From: Portevinia maculata
Lineage: Eukaryota > Arthropoda > Insecta > Diptera > Syrphidae
Direction of reading: 5' to 3'
Assembly (NCBI GenBank): GCA_949715645.1
Contig: OX454525.1
Coordinates: 64,640,844 to 64,704,843 of the forward strand
DNA: 64,000 bases
Position 1 is the stretch's first letter, and every line of letters begins with the position of its first letter. The position numbers and the translations under genes were made by a program. Shown piece after piece: positions 10,934 to 21,960 of the stretch. The notes under the pieces are model-generated. The model was not told the DNA's origin and did no database searches. It saw only the letters and a list, made by a program, of their open reading frames with translations.

Positions 10934-13900
10934 GAGTTTATCTTACATCTTATATTATATAGTTCAATAACAAAATTTGCTCTCGTAAAATTCTTAAATA
11001 TAACTAGCCAAAGTTCGTAATTAATAATTAAAAGTGTATAAACAGGTGCGTCGACTGTCTGTTTCTATAAATAAAACAGCAAAAGCAGGTAATCCTAATT
11101 TATTAGCTGTGAAATAAACTTTCCAAGTAGACACCTAAGTCACATGACTGACAACAAAAGGAAAATCGATCAAACGTCACCTGAAAAAAATATTTATCCA
11201 CTTTTTAATACCAACAGACCATCAAAGGTTTATAAATCTCAAAAGACAATGTCGATCTCCCAATCTGACCTTGATAAAATCAAATCCATTATTGAGGCAT
11301 CGCTCAATATAGGACTCTCCAAAGCGACGGCCAATCTAGCAACAAAAGACGATCTCAACAAACTTAGCAATGAGATACACTCGCTAAGACAACAAAACCA
11401 GAATTTATCTGAAAAAGTGCAGCATTTTGAAAATCGATGTTGCATTCTAGAAGAGGAGCTTGAACTGCAGAGCAGAGAGATCAGAGGGAAAAATATTATT
11501 TTCACGATTCCAAACGACCGATCTGACCCCCAAGAAAGGATTCATAACATAACCACACTTTTGCTAGGCTCTGATGCAGACCAACAACAAATGCCACAAG
11601 CCATAAAACTTAGTGAAAACAAGAAAACAATTAAACTCAAACTTAGCACTGGTTCCAATGAAACTGCAATGCAAATGTTAAGAAATTCCTTGAAGCTAAA
11701 AGGCACAGGCTGCTATATCCAACGAGACCTTAGCAAACAATCACAAATCAAACGTCGAATTCTACTCGGGTATCGAAAAGTCGTCAAAACAATTAATCCA
11801 AGCGAAGCAGTATTGATTAAAAATAACAATTTATTAATTGGTAATAGAACATTTTATTTAGACAATAATAACAAACTTAAATATAATAACACAAACGGAG
11901 AAGACGAACTACAGAATATCTACGGAAAACTCAATTTTAATGCTGTCAACGAAACTATGTTGTCAAACAGACGTCAGCGTGAATGGCCCAAACCAGATGC
12001 ACCAGTGATGACACTTTACACCGAAGGTCCGGAAGGTAGTAGTGTCATACAAAACTCAGAATTAAGCGTCGTCAGCTCAAACAAATTTATCTCTGCAAAT
12101 ATTTTATCTTACAATATATCTGGATTAAGTAATAAATTATTATTTGTAGATTTTTTTAACTATGTTAAGAACTTTGAAATTTTCTTTTTATTTGAAACAC
12201 ATTTAACAAGTGATAACTTAAGTAATTTTAATAAATATTTTAATGGCTTTAAGTTAATTTGGAGCGATGCAAGTAAAACCTACATAAAGGGACGTGCAAG
12301 TGGAGGCAGCCTGTACGGGATAAAAAAATCACATTTAAAAACTTACGATTTTGATGAATTTGAAGGAACTACCGTAGTTAAATGTGTAACACAAAATAAT
12401 AATATATATATCGTTCCATCATATATAAACTGCAACAAATGAACTTACGACTTTGAGAAGCTGTGTAATACAGTGTCGTGTTTAGCTAGCAAAAGCGTTA
12501 CGCTGATTGGAGATTGGAATTCGAGAATAAGTAACTCACAAACCACTATAGTGCAAACTATAACAAACCCTAGTATATGCTGTACCAATAGGGTATCTAA
12601 AGACATAGTCTGCAATAAAAATGGAACAGATGTACTAGAGCTGCTCCAAATGTATGATCTTATTGTGTTAACGGCTGTACCGAAGGTGATAGAGAAGGAC
12701 ATTACACATTTGTCGGAGGGCAAGGAAATTCAGTTATTGATTTTTGTTCTGTAAACAACGACTGGACTGGGAAAATTAAAAAATTTTAGGTACAATGCAA
12801 AACTTTTTCGGATCACATGCCAATCGTGGTTGAAGTTGATCGTGAAACACCCTCCCATCACAAAAACCTGCCCCTGCTACCTAGACTTAAATGGAAATCC
12901 GGAAAAACAAATACCTACCACCGGTTATTAGACAGCTTGCTCTCAGCAAATAATTTGATACCTGATGAAACAGAAACACTTGCAAATCAAATAACTTGTT
13001 GTATAAGAAGTGCTGCATCGAACAATATTTCAAATATAAGGTCACTATTCAATCAAAAATGGTTTGATAGAGAATGCATAAATGCTAGGAAGAAATCATT
13101 TGCCCTTTTGCGTGTCTGGAGAACTTGTAATGACCCTGATGTTAAAAAGTGGTATAACCAAGTGAATACCCACTACAAAAATCTATGCTTAGCTAAGAAA
13201 ACAGATTTCGATAATCGGCAAGCTCTCTTACTTAGTCAAACCAAGTCTTCGAAGGACTTCTGGAGAATAGCAAGGGAGATTAATGGTACAGTTTATCAAA
13301 TAGGTACAGGAGTATCTGCTGATGATCTATCCATATATTTTAAACATCTTCTACTGGATAACTCAAACCTTTCTTTCTCGTATGCGGACCCCCTCATTTT
13401 CGACGATTCCCTAGATGGTGAGGTAACAACTGACGAAATCAATGCTGTTATCATGAAATCCAAAAATGGAAAGGCGCCAGGCGAAGATGGGATTCCGTAC
13501 GAATTCTACAAAAATGCTAGTCCAACCTTAATCAACTATTTGAAAGTTCTATTCAACAGTGTGTTCTCGAGTGCAGACATCCCTTCATCGTTTAAGAAGT
13601 CCGTAATATTCCCCATCCACAAAAAGGGTTCGCTGGAAAACGTAGAAAACTACAGGGGAATCTCATTCATGAATGTGTCAGCCAAGATATTTTGCGGTAT
13701 ACTTGTAGGACGATTAGAAAAATGGGTAGATGAAAAAAATATTCTGACAGAGCGTCAAGCTGGATTCAGAAAAAACTTTTCAACCGTTGACCAAATATTC
13801 ACATTATCTGCGATTATAAGAGCCTTTCAAGCCAGAAACAAGAAAATGTATAGCTTTTTTGTAGATTTCAAGGCAGCTTTTGATCTTGTTAGCCGAAGTG

Positions 13901-15489
13901 CACTCTTCTATAAACTGTCTCAGTTGGGTATCTCTACAAAATTTCTTAAGACCATTAAAAAAATGTATGCCGAAACAAGTGCAGCAGTCTGGGATGGAAA
14001 GGATTTCTCAGAATGGTTTAAAACACAGACTGGTGTAAAGCAAGGATGTCCTCTTAGTGCCTTATTGTTTTCTCTATTTATAAACGACATAGAAAAAGAT
14101 TTGCCTGGTGGAGTATGAATTGCTAATACCGTGGTCAATGTCTTGTTATATGCCGATGATCTTGTTCTACTCTCTGAATCTCCTGAAAATCTCCAATTGA
14201 TGATAAATCGTCTAGCCAGTTACTGCAAAAAATGGGGACTAACCATCAACACCGAAAAATCTAAAATTATGGTATTTTCCCGTTCACCACGAGTGCAAAG
14301 TGTAAATAGATGGTTTTATAATGGAAGCCGATTAGAGATTGTGAAGGAACTCAAATATTTAGGAGTGAAACTGAACCCAACCCTAGAATTTGGTAAACAT
14401 CTAACGGATAAAGCCAAGTCTTCCCAAAGCTTAGTGAATCTATCATGGAAAAATGTTTTTGCAAACAAGCGGATTCTCCTCTCAACGAAATACAGAATAT
14501 TTGATTCAGTTGTTAAATCAACTCTTTGTTACGCCTCTCAAGTTTGGGGATCAGACGAGTACGAAGTAATCGAGAAATTCCACAGGAACTTCTTGAAAAA
14601 ATTATTCAACTTACCAATGAAATCGCCGAACTACACAATCTATTTGGAAACGGGTCTTCCAATGCTTTTTACAAGCACTCTCAAATCGCAAGCGGATTAC
14701 ATCATTAAAATAGGTTCGTATCCAGACTCCCGAATAACCAAAAAAATGCTATCTTATGAATTAAGAAACAAGGACTGGTGGGCGTTAAGATGGTTAAGAA
14801 TTGGAAACGCGTGTGGAGAAACTATTTCATTCGATCTAAACAACCTGGACAACTTAAAGAACCAACTTTATCGAATAATAAATAAAAATGAAGATGCTAT
14901 TCGTGTGCGATTTATAGAGAAAGCTCGTGAATCAGATAGCAGAGTATTGTATTCTCACCTGAACTTCAATCTAAAGGATAAGAACTATTTCAATGACTCA
15001 CTCAACTATAGTGAAATATCTCTTATTTTCAAAACAAGGTGTGAGTTGATTGGTTTAAATGGCAGCCCATTTAATGGAAGCTTCAACCAGTTTTGTAATA
15101 TTTGCAACTTAAAAGCGAAAGAAGACAGCTTTCACATTATTAGTGTTTGTCCAATCTACAAACCACAGAGACTAGCTTACTTCGGAAAAAAATTCCTTAC
15201 CATGCAGGAGACAATACAAATTCTGAACGAGTGTGATTGGAAAAAGTTATTTTATTATATTAAATCCATCTACAAATACAGGTCGCTATTAATAACAGAG
15301 TATTATGATTGATTAAGTTTATTAAAAAAATAACTATATTGTTAAAGTAACAAATGTAGGTACATGTATAAGCATTTTGCTAACCAAGCTGACGGCTAAG
15401 CCATAGCTTTAAAATTCATTCTATCTTGTAACTTATGTAATAAGAAAATATTAAATAAATGAATTTCTTACTTACTTCTTACTTACTAC
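10934..15489 (+). mobile_element. full-length LINE with 8-bp TSD
   Basis: Flanked by TAGTAACT at 10926-10933 and 15490-15497. The uninterrupted target is seen in the reverse copy at 50491-51489, which proves the insertion point. A leader of about 210 bp precedes the coding region. The 3' end is AT-rich with TTAC-type repeats (15470-15489) rather than poly(A). The reading frame order is coiled-coil ORF1-like region, endonuclease, RT and zinc motif, without a recognisable RNase H. Clade not assigned. Confidence 0.85.
11144..15312 (+). pseudogene. LINE polyprotein: coiled coil + EN + RT, broken
   Basis: The 432-codon first frame starts at an ATG (11144). A Lys-rich head and a coiled coil (about residues 55-110; NKLSNEIHSLRQQNQNLSEK) lead into an ORF1p-like region (IRGKNIIFTIPN, CYIQRDLSKQSQIKRRIL). 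It then runs, without a stop, into the endonuclease (ANILSYNISGLSNKL, FFLFETHL). An in-frame TGA at 12440 follows, then LIGDWNSRISNSQ, a frameshift near 12715, GNSVIDFCSVNNDW, a TAG near 12787 and SDHMPIVVEVD. RT: GKAPGEDGIPYEFYK, AGFRKNFSTVDQI, FFVDFKAAFD, GVKQGCPLSALLF, an in-frame TGA at 14116-14118, then VLLYADDLVLLSES. The C-terminus has a zinc motif, CNICNLKAKEDSFHIISVCP. With three stops and one frameshift in 4.2 kb, it is fairly young but dead. Confidence 0.85.
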
Positions 15490-15572
15490 TAGTAACTTTT
15501 AGGGGTCTACGGGCAATATTAAGGTATGTTACAAACTATGCGTCAAAATTAATATACCCCTAGAATAGGGTA

Positions 15573-15919
15573 TAAAAAATGTGATTCATACAATGGGCTT
15601 TATTATGAAAAAAGGACTCTGTAGTGTCAGCAGGCATCCAGCCTTCGGATCACTTCAAAGCTGAGGCCAATCAAATGCTGGTGCAGTGTTGTTCAATTTG
15701 TTTTATAAAGAAGAACAACACCTATTTTCAGACTCTGGTTATGTGTTCTTCTTCCTGATCGATTGGAATGGAACAGTGAATGGTGGACTATCTTCGGCCT
15801 GGGTGACGCAACTAGATGAATGCATTCGCAAATGGGCGGTATTTCTGCAGCCGAAAATAGGTAAACAACTGTGCCTTCCCTATTCTAAGAGTTTTATAAT
15901 TTTGAATCATAGTTGTAGC
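15573..15919. other. unassigned stretch between repeat copies
   Basis: An 80-codon frame at 15686-15928 reads through but matches nothing I recognise. No RNA or repeat boundary is supported. Confidence 0.4.
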
Positions 15920-16130
15920 ATACCTTAATATTGCTCGCAGACCCCTAAGGGTTAATATACGAGTATTTGAGATCAGCATCGAAAGTTCATCGATTAAGTC
16001 ATGACCCTCCGTCCGTTGTCAATTTGTAGGCCCTTAAATTTGAGCAAGAAAGCTGAAATTTGGAACATATACTCGCTGAAGGCCCAAAATGGTCAAGTGC
16101 AAAGTCGCCCACTAATAAAAAAATAACGTT
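15920..16130 (-). repeat. degenerate GGGCGTGTC repeat, 3' part
   Basis: Reverse-strand matches to the family occur in order: GCATACCTTAATATTGC, CAGACCCCTAAGGGTTA, ATCAGCATCGA, a CCGTCCGT remnant, AGGCCCTTAAATTTGAGC, AAGCTGAAATTT, ATATACTCGC and a final CGCCCACTAAT. Strongly diverged, hence old. Confidence 0.65.
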
Positions 16131-16296
16131 TAACGCAATCGTTGGACATGAAACGTATGCTACATACTCGTATATACATACATAGTAAATACAGAACAAA
16201 ATAGTATTTCAATAAACACGGTCAAGTATTTTGAAAAATAAAGTGATGAGTACTGAGTACTTAGTAAAAATCCAATTTCTACTTCAATTCTCAACT

Positions 16297-19200
16297 AACT
16301 ACCCGTAAGAAGACCTTCATCGTGGCGTCAGCTTATCTCCCCTATGATTCGGTAGTGCCTCCACCACCGAGGGCAATTGCTGAACTCATTGACTATTGCG
16401 ACACCAGGAAGATGGGCCTAGTTATATGCTGTGATGCCAATGCTCAAAACACTGTTTGGGGCAGCAGCAAATGCAACATGCGAGGAAACCATCTCCTGGA
16501 TTTCATTCTATCATCTGATCTTACTATCAACAATGTTGGCTCGCAACCAACTTTTGTGACGTCAAGAAGACAGGAAGTGATCGACCTAACTTTATCAAAT
16601 AGATACTTTAAGGCGGTTACTAACTGGAGGGTCTCTTCGGAGGTGTCCCTCTCAGACCATAGATATATCGAATTCCAAATCGAATGCGAAGCCATAACTT
16701 TGCAGGAGAGGAGGAATCCGAGAAAAACCAACTGGATACGCTTCAGGGAGGAATTAGGGAAAACTCTCAAAACTCCAACCAAACTCAGGACGAGACAAAA
16801 GGTAGAGGAAGCTGTTCAAGACCTGAATAGTGCCATTACTAGCTGTTTTGAACTGACGTGCCCAGTAAGCAAACCCCCTGGCAGAACACCGGTTCCCTGG
16901 TGGAGCTCGGAACTGCAAAGAATTCGTAGAGAAGCTAGAAAGCTTCTAAATAGGTCACTCAAGACTGATTTGGAGACAGACTGGAATCTCTACCGATCGA
17001 AGCAGAAGGAATATAAGAGGCTAATTCGGGTATCGAAAAGTGCTTCTTATAAGAATTTCTGCGAAAAGATTGAAAAGCTGGGTGAAACTAGTAGGTTGGT
17101 TAAAGTTCTGAAAAAGGGCAAACCAGCCAAACTGGACTCACTTAGAAAACTTGATGGCACCTTCACTGAGACGAAAGCGGAAACTCTTAGTTATCTGCTG
17201 GAGTCTCACTTTCCGGGTAACCAGATTACAATTGGTTCACAACCAGCCCCGATTACCGAGACTATGAGTGAGCTAAGACAAACAACTCGGCGTAGCTGGT
17301 ATATTGCGAAGGCCGTGGTGACGGACGAGGCCATTAAATACGCATTTGCGTCTTTTGACGGCTTCAAGTCGCCTGGTACGGACGGAATATACCCAGCCAT
17401 GCTGCAACAATGTACAAACCAGCTGCTACCGACTATGAAGAAAATCTTCACCGCTGTCCTAGCACTGGCATACATTCCAACACCCTGGCGTACAGTTAGA
17501 GTGGCATTCATACCAAAAATTGGCAGAAGTGACTACTCGCTCGCCAAGAGCTTCAGACCAATCAGTCTGACTTCTTTCTTGCTGAAAAGCTTGGAAAGGC
17601 TGGTCGAGCTTCACGTGCGCAAAGGTGCTTTGCGATTGCACCCACTATCTCCGATGCAACATGCCTATCAACGCGGAAAATCCTGCGAGACTGCGCTCCA
17701 AAATCTAGTTGGTAGAATTGAAGGCGCGCTTGACAGAAAAGAATACGCGATGGGCATTTTCATCGATATTGAGGGTGCTTTTGACAATGCGACTTTTGAT
17801 AGCATGTGCAGCTCCGCCAGACAACACGGAGTAGACGAACCATTGGTGTTGTGGATTAAAGCAATGCTAATGAATAGAACGTTGGTTGCGGATGCGGATT
17901 GTGGCCGCTATGTTATGGCGGGGGTAAACAGAGGCTGCCCGCAAGGCGGCGTCATGTCTCCACTGCTGTGGTGTATGCTGGTCGACTCTCTGTTGAACGC
18001 ACTCAACAGTTCTAATATTTACGCTCAGGCGTACGCGGATGATGTTGCCGTGCTTTCTGTTGGATCATGCATAGCGACTGTATGCGCCAAGGCGCAGGCG
18101 GCCCTTGACGTGATCGACGAATGGTGCACTAGGAATGGGCTCTCGGTCAATCCTCTTAAAACTGAGGTTGTTCTCTTTACGAGAAGGAGGAAGCTGGTCG
18201 GGTTGACTCAGCCAGTGCTAAAAGGCGTCACAATCCAACTCTCCAATGAAGCAAAGTATCTGGGAGTCATCCTGGATAGCAAACTTCTTTGGTCCAAACA
18301 TGTTGAGCTGAAGACTGCCAAGGCGCTGTCTATTTTCTGGCAGTGCAAAGGCATTTTCGGCAAGACATGGGGCTTATCACCGAAAAGAGTCCTATGGATT
18401 TATACGGCTATGATAAGACCATTTATAGCATACGCATCGGTTGTTTGGTGGAATAAGCTTTCACGTAAATACGTCACTGCTGCTTTTGCCAAACTCCAAA
18501 GGCAGGTATGTCTCGGCTGCACGGGGGCCTTCCCCAGCACGCCTGGCTCCGGCCTAGATGCACTATTGAACCTTCCGCCCCTTGATGTTTACATCATGGG
18601 CTGTACAATCAAGGCTATCTCACGTCTTACAAGAGGTGGCTTTTGGTATAACTCGCACTGGAGTTTTGATGAACTTGCGCAACGGTTGTCCTTCGACTCC
18701 TGTCTTATGGATATGCCGTCTGATGCGATGACACCGGAACTTCGGCTAAAGCGCAAATACGAGGTCGACTTTCCTCGCGTCCTGGACTGGCTCTGGACGG
18801 ACTCTGAACCTGGAAGGGAATGCAGTCGAATCTTTACGGATGGCTCCAAAACCGATCAAGGATCTGGTGCTGGTGTCTTCGTGGAGAGCGATAGCGTTAG
18901 ACTTTTCTTTCCGTTAGGCAAACATGCGTCAGTCTTCCAAACAGAGACTTATGCTATCCTAATGGCCATGGACTATGTTACGAGGAACAGGTGGAGGGGG
19001 CGAAGTATCTGCGTCTGTAGCGACAGTCAGGCTGCGCTTAAGGCCTTACTCAAACCCTTAACTACCTCCAAAATAGTACGTGAATGCAAGATATCTCTGA
19101 ATTCGGTCGGAAGGCTGAATTCACTTAAACTTGTCTGGGTCCCGGGTCATAACGGGATCACGGGAAATGAGATCTCCGATGAACTTGCTAGACAAGGCTC

Positions 19201-19777
19201 AGAGGGGGACCTCTCAGGACCTGAACCAGCGATCTGTCTACCTGCGTCCTCGGTCAGGGCTTCCATTGACGGTTGGGTTTCCTATGAACACAATCGCCGT
19301 TGGCATGACTCTCCAGGGTGCAGGCAGACTAAGCAAATGCTCCCCGACGTCTGTGGGAAATCCGCGGCATTCTTGTTGTCTCTCAACAGAAAAGACTGCA
19401 GACAGACTACTGGCGTTCTTACGGGACACTACGCTTTTGCCAAACACCTTACGGTGCTAGGCCTAAGCGACACCACCAACTGCGAAGCCTGTGGAGAAAG
19501 CGACGACACTGCGGAACATTTCGTCTGTGATTGTCCTGCTTTTGCTCGTATCAGGCGGCAGGTATTTGGTGCGGATATGGTGAGTGCTGTAAACCTAAGC
19601 TCCTTATCATTGAAGCGCCTTCTCGTTTTTCTTAGAAAAACGAGTAAATTCCCACAGTAAAATGTGGTGTGTCTGCCTGGCAGTACAATGGACCAGTATT
19701 GAGTCTGAGTGCTCCAGTGCAGAAAGTTTCACACATCCCGACAAAAAAAAAAAAAAAAAAAAAACTACCCGTAGGAA
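16297..19777 (+). mobile_element. young 5'-truncated LOA-like LINE with TSD and poly(A)
   Basis: Flanked by AACTACCCGTAAGAA (16297-16311) and AACTACCCGTAGGAA (19763-19777), a 15-bp TSD with one mismatch. The body starts abruptly inside the endonuclease domain, the normal outcome of incomplete reverse transcription. The 3' UTR of about 100 bp contains AGTACAATGGACC...GAGTCTGAGTGCTC, then a poly(A) run of about 20 (19743-19762). The long unbroken frame and near-perfect TSD indicate recent insertion. Confidence 0.93.
16322..19660 (+). CDS. LINE ORF2 lacking its N-terminus (EN-RT-RNase H)
   Basis: Open for 1112 codons from GTG 16322. The frame is already open from 16313, right after the TSD, so no genuine start exists. 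Endonuclease remnant, residues 1-125: ASAYLPYDS, CCDANAQNTVWGS, and SDHRYIEF with the catalytic SDH. RT, about 345-620: FKSPGTDGIYPAML, VAFIPKIG, SFRPISLTSFLLKSLE, IFIDIEGAFDN (first Asp), GCPQGGVMSPLLW, AYADDVAVL (catalytic YADD, residue about 570) and AKYLGVILDSKL. RNase H, about 832-960: IFTDGSKTDQGSGAG (D), FQTETYAILMA (E), VCSDSQAALKAL (D), WVPGHNGITGNE. C-terminal zinc motif near 1053: CEACGESDDTAEHFVCDCPA. RT, RNase H and zinc motifs all look intact. It is a relative of the 5.3-9.7 kb element but clearly a different subfamily. Without the full endonuclease it cannot act on its own. Confidence 0.93.
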   Translation: MASAYLPYDSVVPPPPRAIAELIDYCDTRKMGLVICCDANAQNTVWGSSKCNMRGNHLLDFILSSDLTINNVGSQPTFVTSRRQEVIDLTLSNRYFKAVTNWRVSSEVSLSDHRYIEFQIECEAITLQERRNPRKTNWIRFREELGKTLKTPTKLRTRQKVEEAVQDLNSAITSCFELTCPVSKPPGRTPVPWWSSELQRIRREARKLLNRSLKTDLETDWNLYRSKQKEYKRLIRVSKSASYKNFCEKIEKLGETSRLVKVLKKGKPAKLDSLRKLDGTFTETKAETLSYLLESHFPGNQITIGSQPAPITETMSELRQTTRRSWYIAKAVVTDEAIKYAFASFDGFKSPGTDGIYPAMLQQCTNQLLPTMKKIFTAVLALAYIPTPWRTVRVAFIPKIGRSDYSLAKSFRPISLTSFLLKSLERLVELHVRKGALRLHPLSPMQHAYQRGKSCETALQNLVGRIEGALDRKEYAMGIFIDIEGAFDNATFDSMCSSARQHGVDEPLVLWIKAMLMNRTLVADADCGRYVMAGVNRGCPQGGVMSPLLWCMLVDSLLNALNSSNIYAQAYADDVAVLSVGSCIATVCAKAQAALDVIDEWCTRNGLSVNPLKTEVVLFTRRRKLVGLTQPVLKGVTIQLSNEAKYLGVILDSKLLWSKHVELKTAKALSIFWQCKGIFGKTWGLSPKRVLWIYTAMIRPFIAYASVVWWNKLSRKYVTAAFAKLQRQVCLGCTGAFPSTPGSGLDALLNLPPLDVYIMGCTIKAISRLTRGGFWYNSHWSFDELAQRLSFDSCLMDMPSDAMTPELRLKRKYEVDFPRVLDWLWTDSEPGRECSRIFTDGSKTDQGSGAGVFVESDSVRLFFPLGKHASVFQTETYAILMAMDYVTRNRWRGRSICVCSDSQAALKALLKPLTTSKIVRECKISLNSVGRLNSLKLVWVPGHNGITGNEISDELARQGSEGDLSGPEPAICLPASSVRASIDGWVSYEHNRRWHDSPGCRQTKQMLPDVCGKSAAFLLSLNRKDCRQTTGVLTGHYAFAKHLTVLGLSDTTNCEACGESDDTAEHFVCDCPAFARIRRQVFGADMVSAVNLSSLSLKRLLVFLRKTSKFPQ

Positions 19778-20958
19778 TATAGGTTGAAGAAAATCAGGTC
19801 ATCAGCTTAGACTGCCACAGACAAAACATACCTTCGAAAGTGCAGGAACAACCTCTTCATTTTTCCCTATCATCGCAATGCCATTTTTGATTAAAATATT
19901 GATTTCGATTTTTATTTACTTATGCGTTATTAGCGCTTAAACATATTTCCGAAAAAGAAAAACACAAAACAAAAATTCAAACATGAAATGGACAACTGAC
20001 AGTTCACTTGACTTTAACAGCCAACTAGGTCTGTTGCAATTTGTTTCATTTAACAGTTTTTTTTTAAGTGACAGTTCGGGCAACCATGTTCCACGCACCA
20101 TCGACATCTACTATGGCTATTATACGATGAATATCAATTTCGAACATACTCTACAAACAAACTCGCTTCACCTTGTTGTTTTCGTGTAGGTATGTCATCT
20201 GATTTCGTTTCTGAATAAAAATTGCAAAGTTATCGACAATATCCATTCTAGTTGAATGAAAATGTAAGATTTTGTTTATTACATACTCGTATTATAAATG
20301 CTGGCTCGTTTTCGATTGGCACGGACCTATTTGTTCCATTTGTTGATTTTTGTCTGCAAATTATTCTGGCAGCTCCTGCAGTAAGAGTAAGTACCAATTT
20401 TCAAATACAAATAAAAGTGTGTGTGTACTCATGTACGCACATATTTACATGTTAAAAATCGTATACCAAGTAGGGAGACGAGAAATATAATTGATTAAAC
20501 TTCAATTAAGTGAAATTAATCTTGAACACAGAAATACTACGCAGTTTCTAAGTACTTTTCGGAAAAAAATATATTTTTTTGTGTTCAAAGGAAATTAGCC
20601 TACATAGTGTCAAATTTATGCGACATCTCAAATTTCTGTTTCCAGATTTTTAAATTGAAGAATGTTCCTCCGCCCTGCAACTAATGTATCTAAAGAGATG
20701 TTTCTTTCTTCAAAGTTGTTAGCCAGTTTTTTTTTGTTTTTACCCACATCGCACAAAGAAATTCAAAAACTTTGAATAGCTTGTACCAAATTTCCACGCA
20801 GCGAGAGGATTTAAGAGAACAAAAATTGTGCGGAAGTGGTTAAGTGAGTGAAGGTTATTTGCTTAATTTTACAATGCCTGAAGGTCTCAAGAGACAGTTG
20901 CACGGCCTATTCGCAACACTATTGGTACCAAAAAATCCGTTGGATTTTTTTTTAAATT
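19778..20958. other. AT-rich intergenic stretch
   Basis: Two short frames (19983-20189, 20252-20455) have no recognisable similarity. No repeat end was seen. Confidence 0.5.
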
Positions 20959-21960
20959 ATCCGCAAAGCGCACACATTTATTGCAGGAAATGATTAAACA
21001 AATTTATCCTCAAAATAAATGGAAAAATTTAACAGCAATGTGTGAAACACGCTGGGTGGAAAACCATAATGGGTTGATGAGGTTTAAGGAAATTTGTGAA
21101 GCGATAATTGATGCTTTGGAAGAGTTGTGTAGTGATAAGGATTCTGATACGTCATCGAAGGCGAGTTGCTTTTTAAGATCTATTTCAGCTAGTGATTTTG
21201 CAGTAAGTTTGTGTTGTATGAGTGTTTTGTTGACATATACATTGCCACTTTGTAAGATCTTACAATCTCCTTCATGCTACTTAGTGTCTGGATTGGAACA
21301 TATGGAATTAATAACAACCACATTCCAAGGAATATTATTCCGGAATTCAAAACAATTTTTGAGACTGCACAAAACTTAGCAAATGTTGTAGATGAAAAAC
21401 TTAAAATTTCACCAATTGTCTCAAGGCAGCAGCACAGACAAAACATGAGCACAACAGATCCTGAAACCTATTTTAGGATAAGTATAATGATTCCTCTTTT
21501 CGTTGGCTTTTTAAGTCAGCTTAAAATGAAATTTGAAAACCATAAGTCCATACTTTCCTCTTACTTTGTGCATTTTGATTCCATCGATCCTTGGCAAAAA
21601 CGAACAGAATTATAAGGAAGAAAACTTCAAATTTTATAAATGTTTTTTGCATTGGGATACTGAAGCTGAATTTACGCTATGGAAGACAAAATGCCATACA
21701 CAAAAAGATATAGAGCGTTCAAAGAGTGCAATAACAGCTCTTGGGGAATGCAATAAGGATTTGTTTCCTGACATCCACAAGCTTCTTAAAATTTTGGCGA
21801 CACTACCGGTTTCAACATGTACACCGGAAAGAACATTTTCGACAATGAAACGTCTAAAAACTTATCTAAGAAATTCTACCGGCGAAAAAAGATTAACAGG
21901 ATTGGCGGTAATGTAAATTCATCAACAAATTGAGATTGACACTGAGGAAGTTTTAGATAC
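20959..21960 (+). pseudogene. hAT-type transposase remnant (ZBED / 52-kDa-repressor-like)
   Basis: Frame-shifted pieces line up as one protein. LLQEMIKQIYPQNKWKNL and CETRWVENHNGLMRFKEICE (20975-21110) are the typical middle of hAT/DUF4371 proteins. After a frameshift near 21270 comes LEHMELITTTFQGI..., then KTIFETAQNLANVVDEKL, PETYFRISIMIPLFVGFLSQ and, after another shift near 21590, ITALGECNKDLFPDIHKLLK. It ends in the hAT C-terminal dimerisation motif LATLPVSTCTPERTFSTMKR. A stop follows at 21914-21916, but IHQQIEIDTEEVLD continues in frame. The N-terminal BED finger and the first catalytic region are missing. I found no TIR or TSD. Confidence 0.75.

Larger units (their letters stand above)
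10138..15572 (+). repeat. GGGCGTGTC repeat, copy A, split by LINE
   Basis: The left part is 10138-10933, the right part 15498-15572. It starts ACATAGGGGCGGGCTACAGT. It contains about five degenerate units of roughly 130 bp (AGCTCAAA..., TGTGGGCGTGTC..., GAGAGTATAT..., TTTCAGCTC...), then a (GGAC)n run at 10834-10885, GGCTAGATCGACATTACTAT, and after the inserted LINE TTTTAGGGGTCTACGGGCAA and a terminal AGAATAGGGTATA. ATACCCTATTC near the left end and GAATAGGGTAT at the right end are inverted partners. Non-coding. Other copies lie at 15920, 40690, 46320, 47936, 49650, 50491 and 62505. The superfamily is unknown. Confidence 0.8.
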
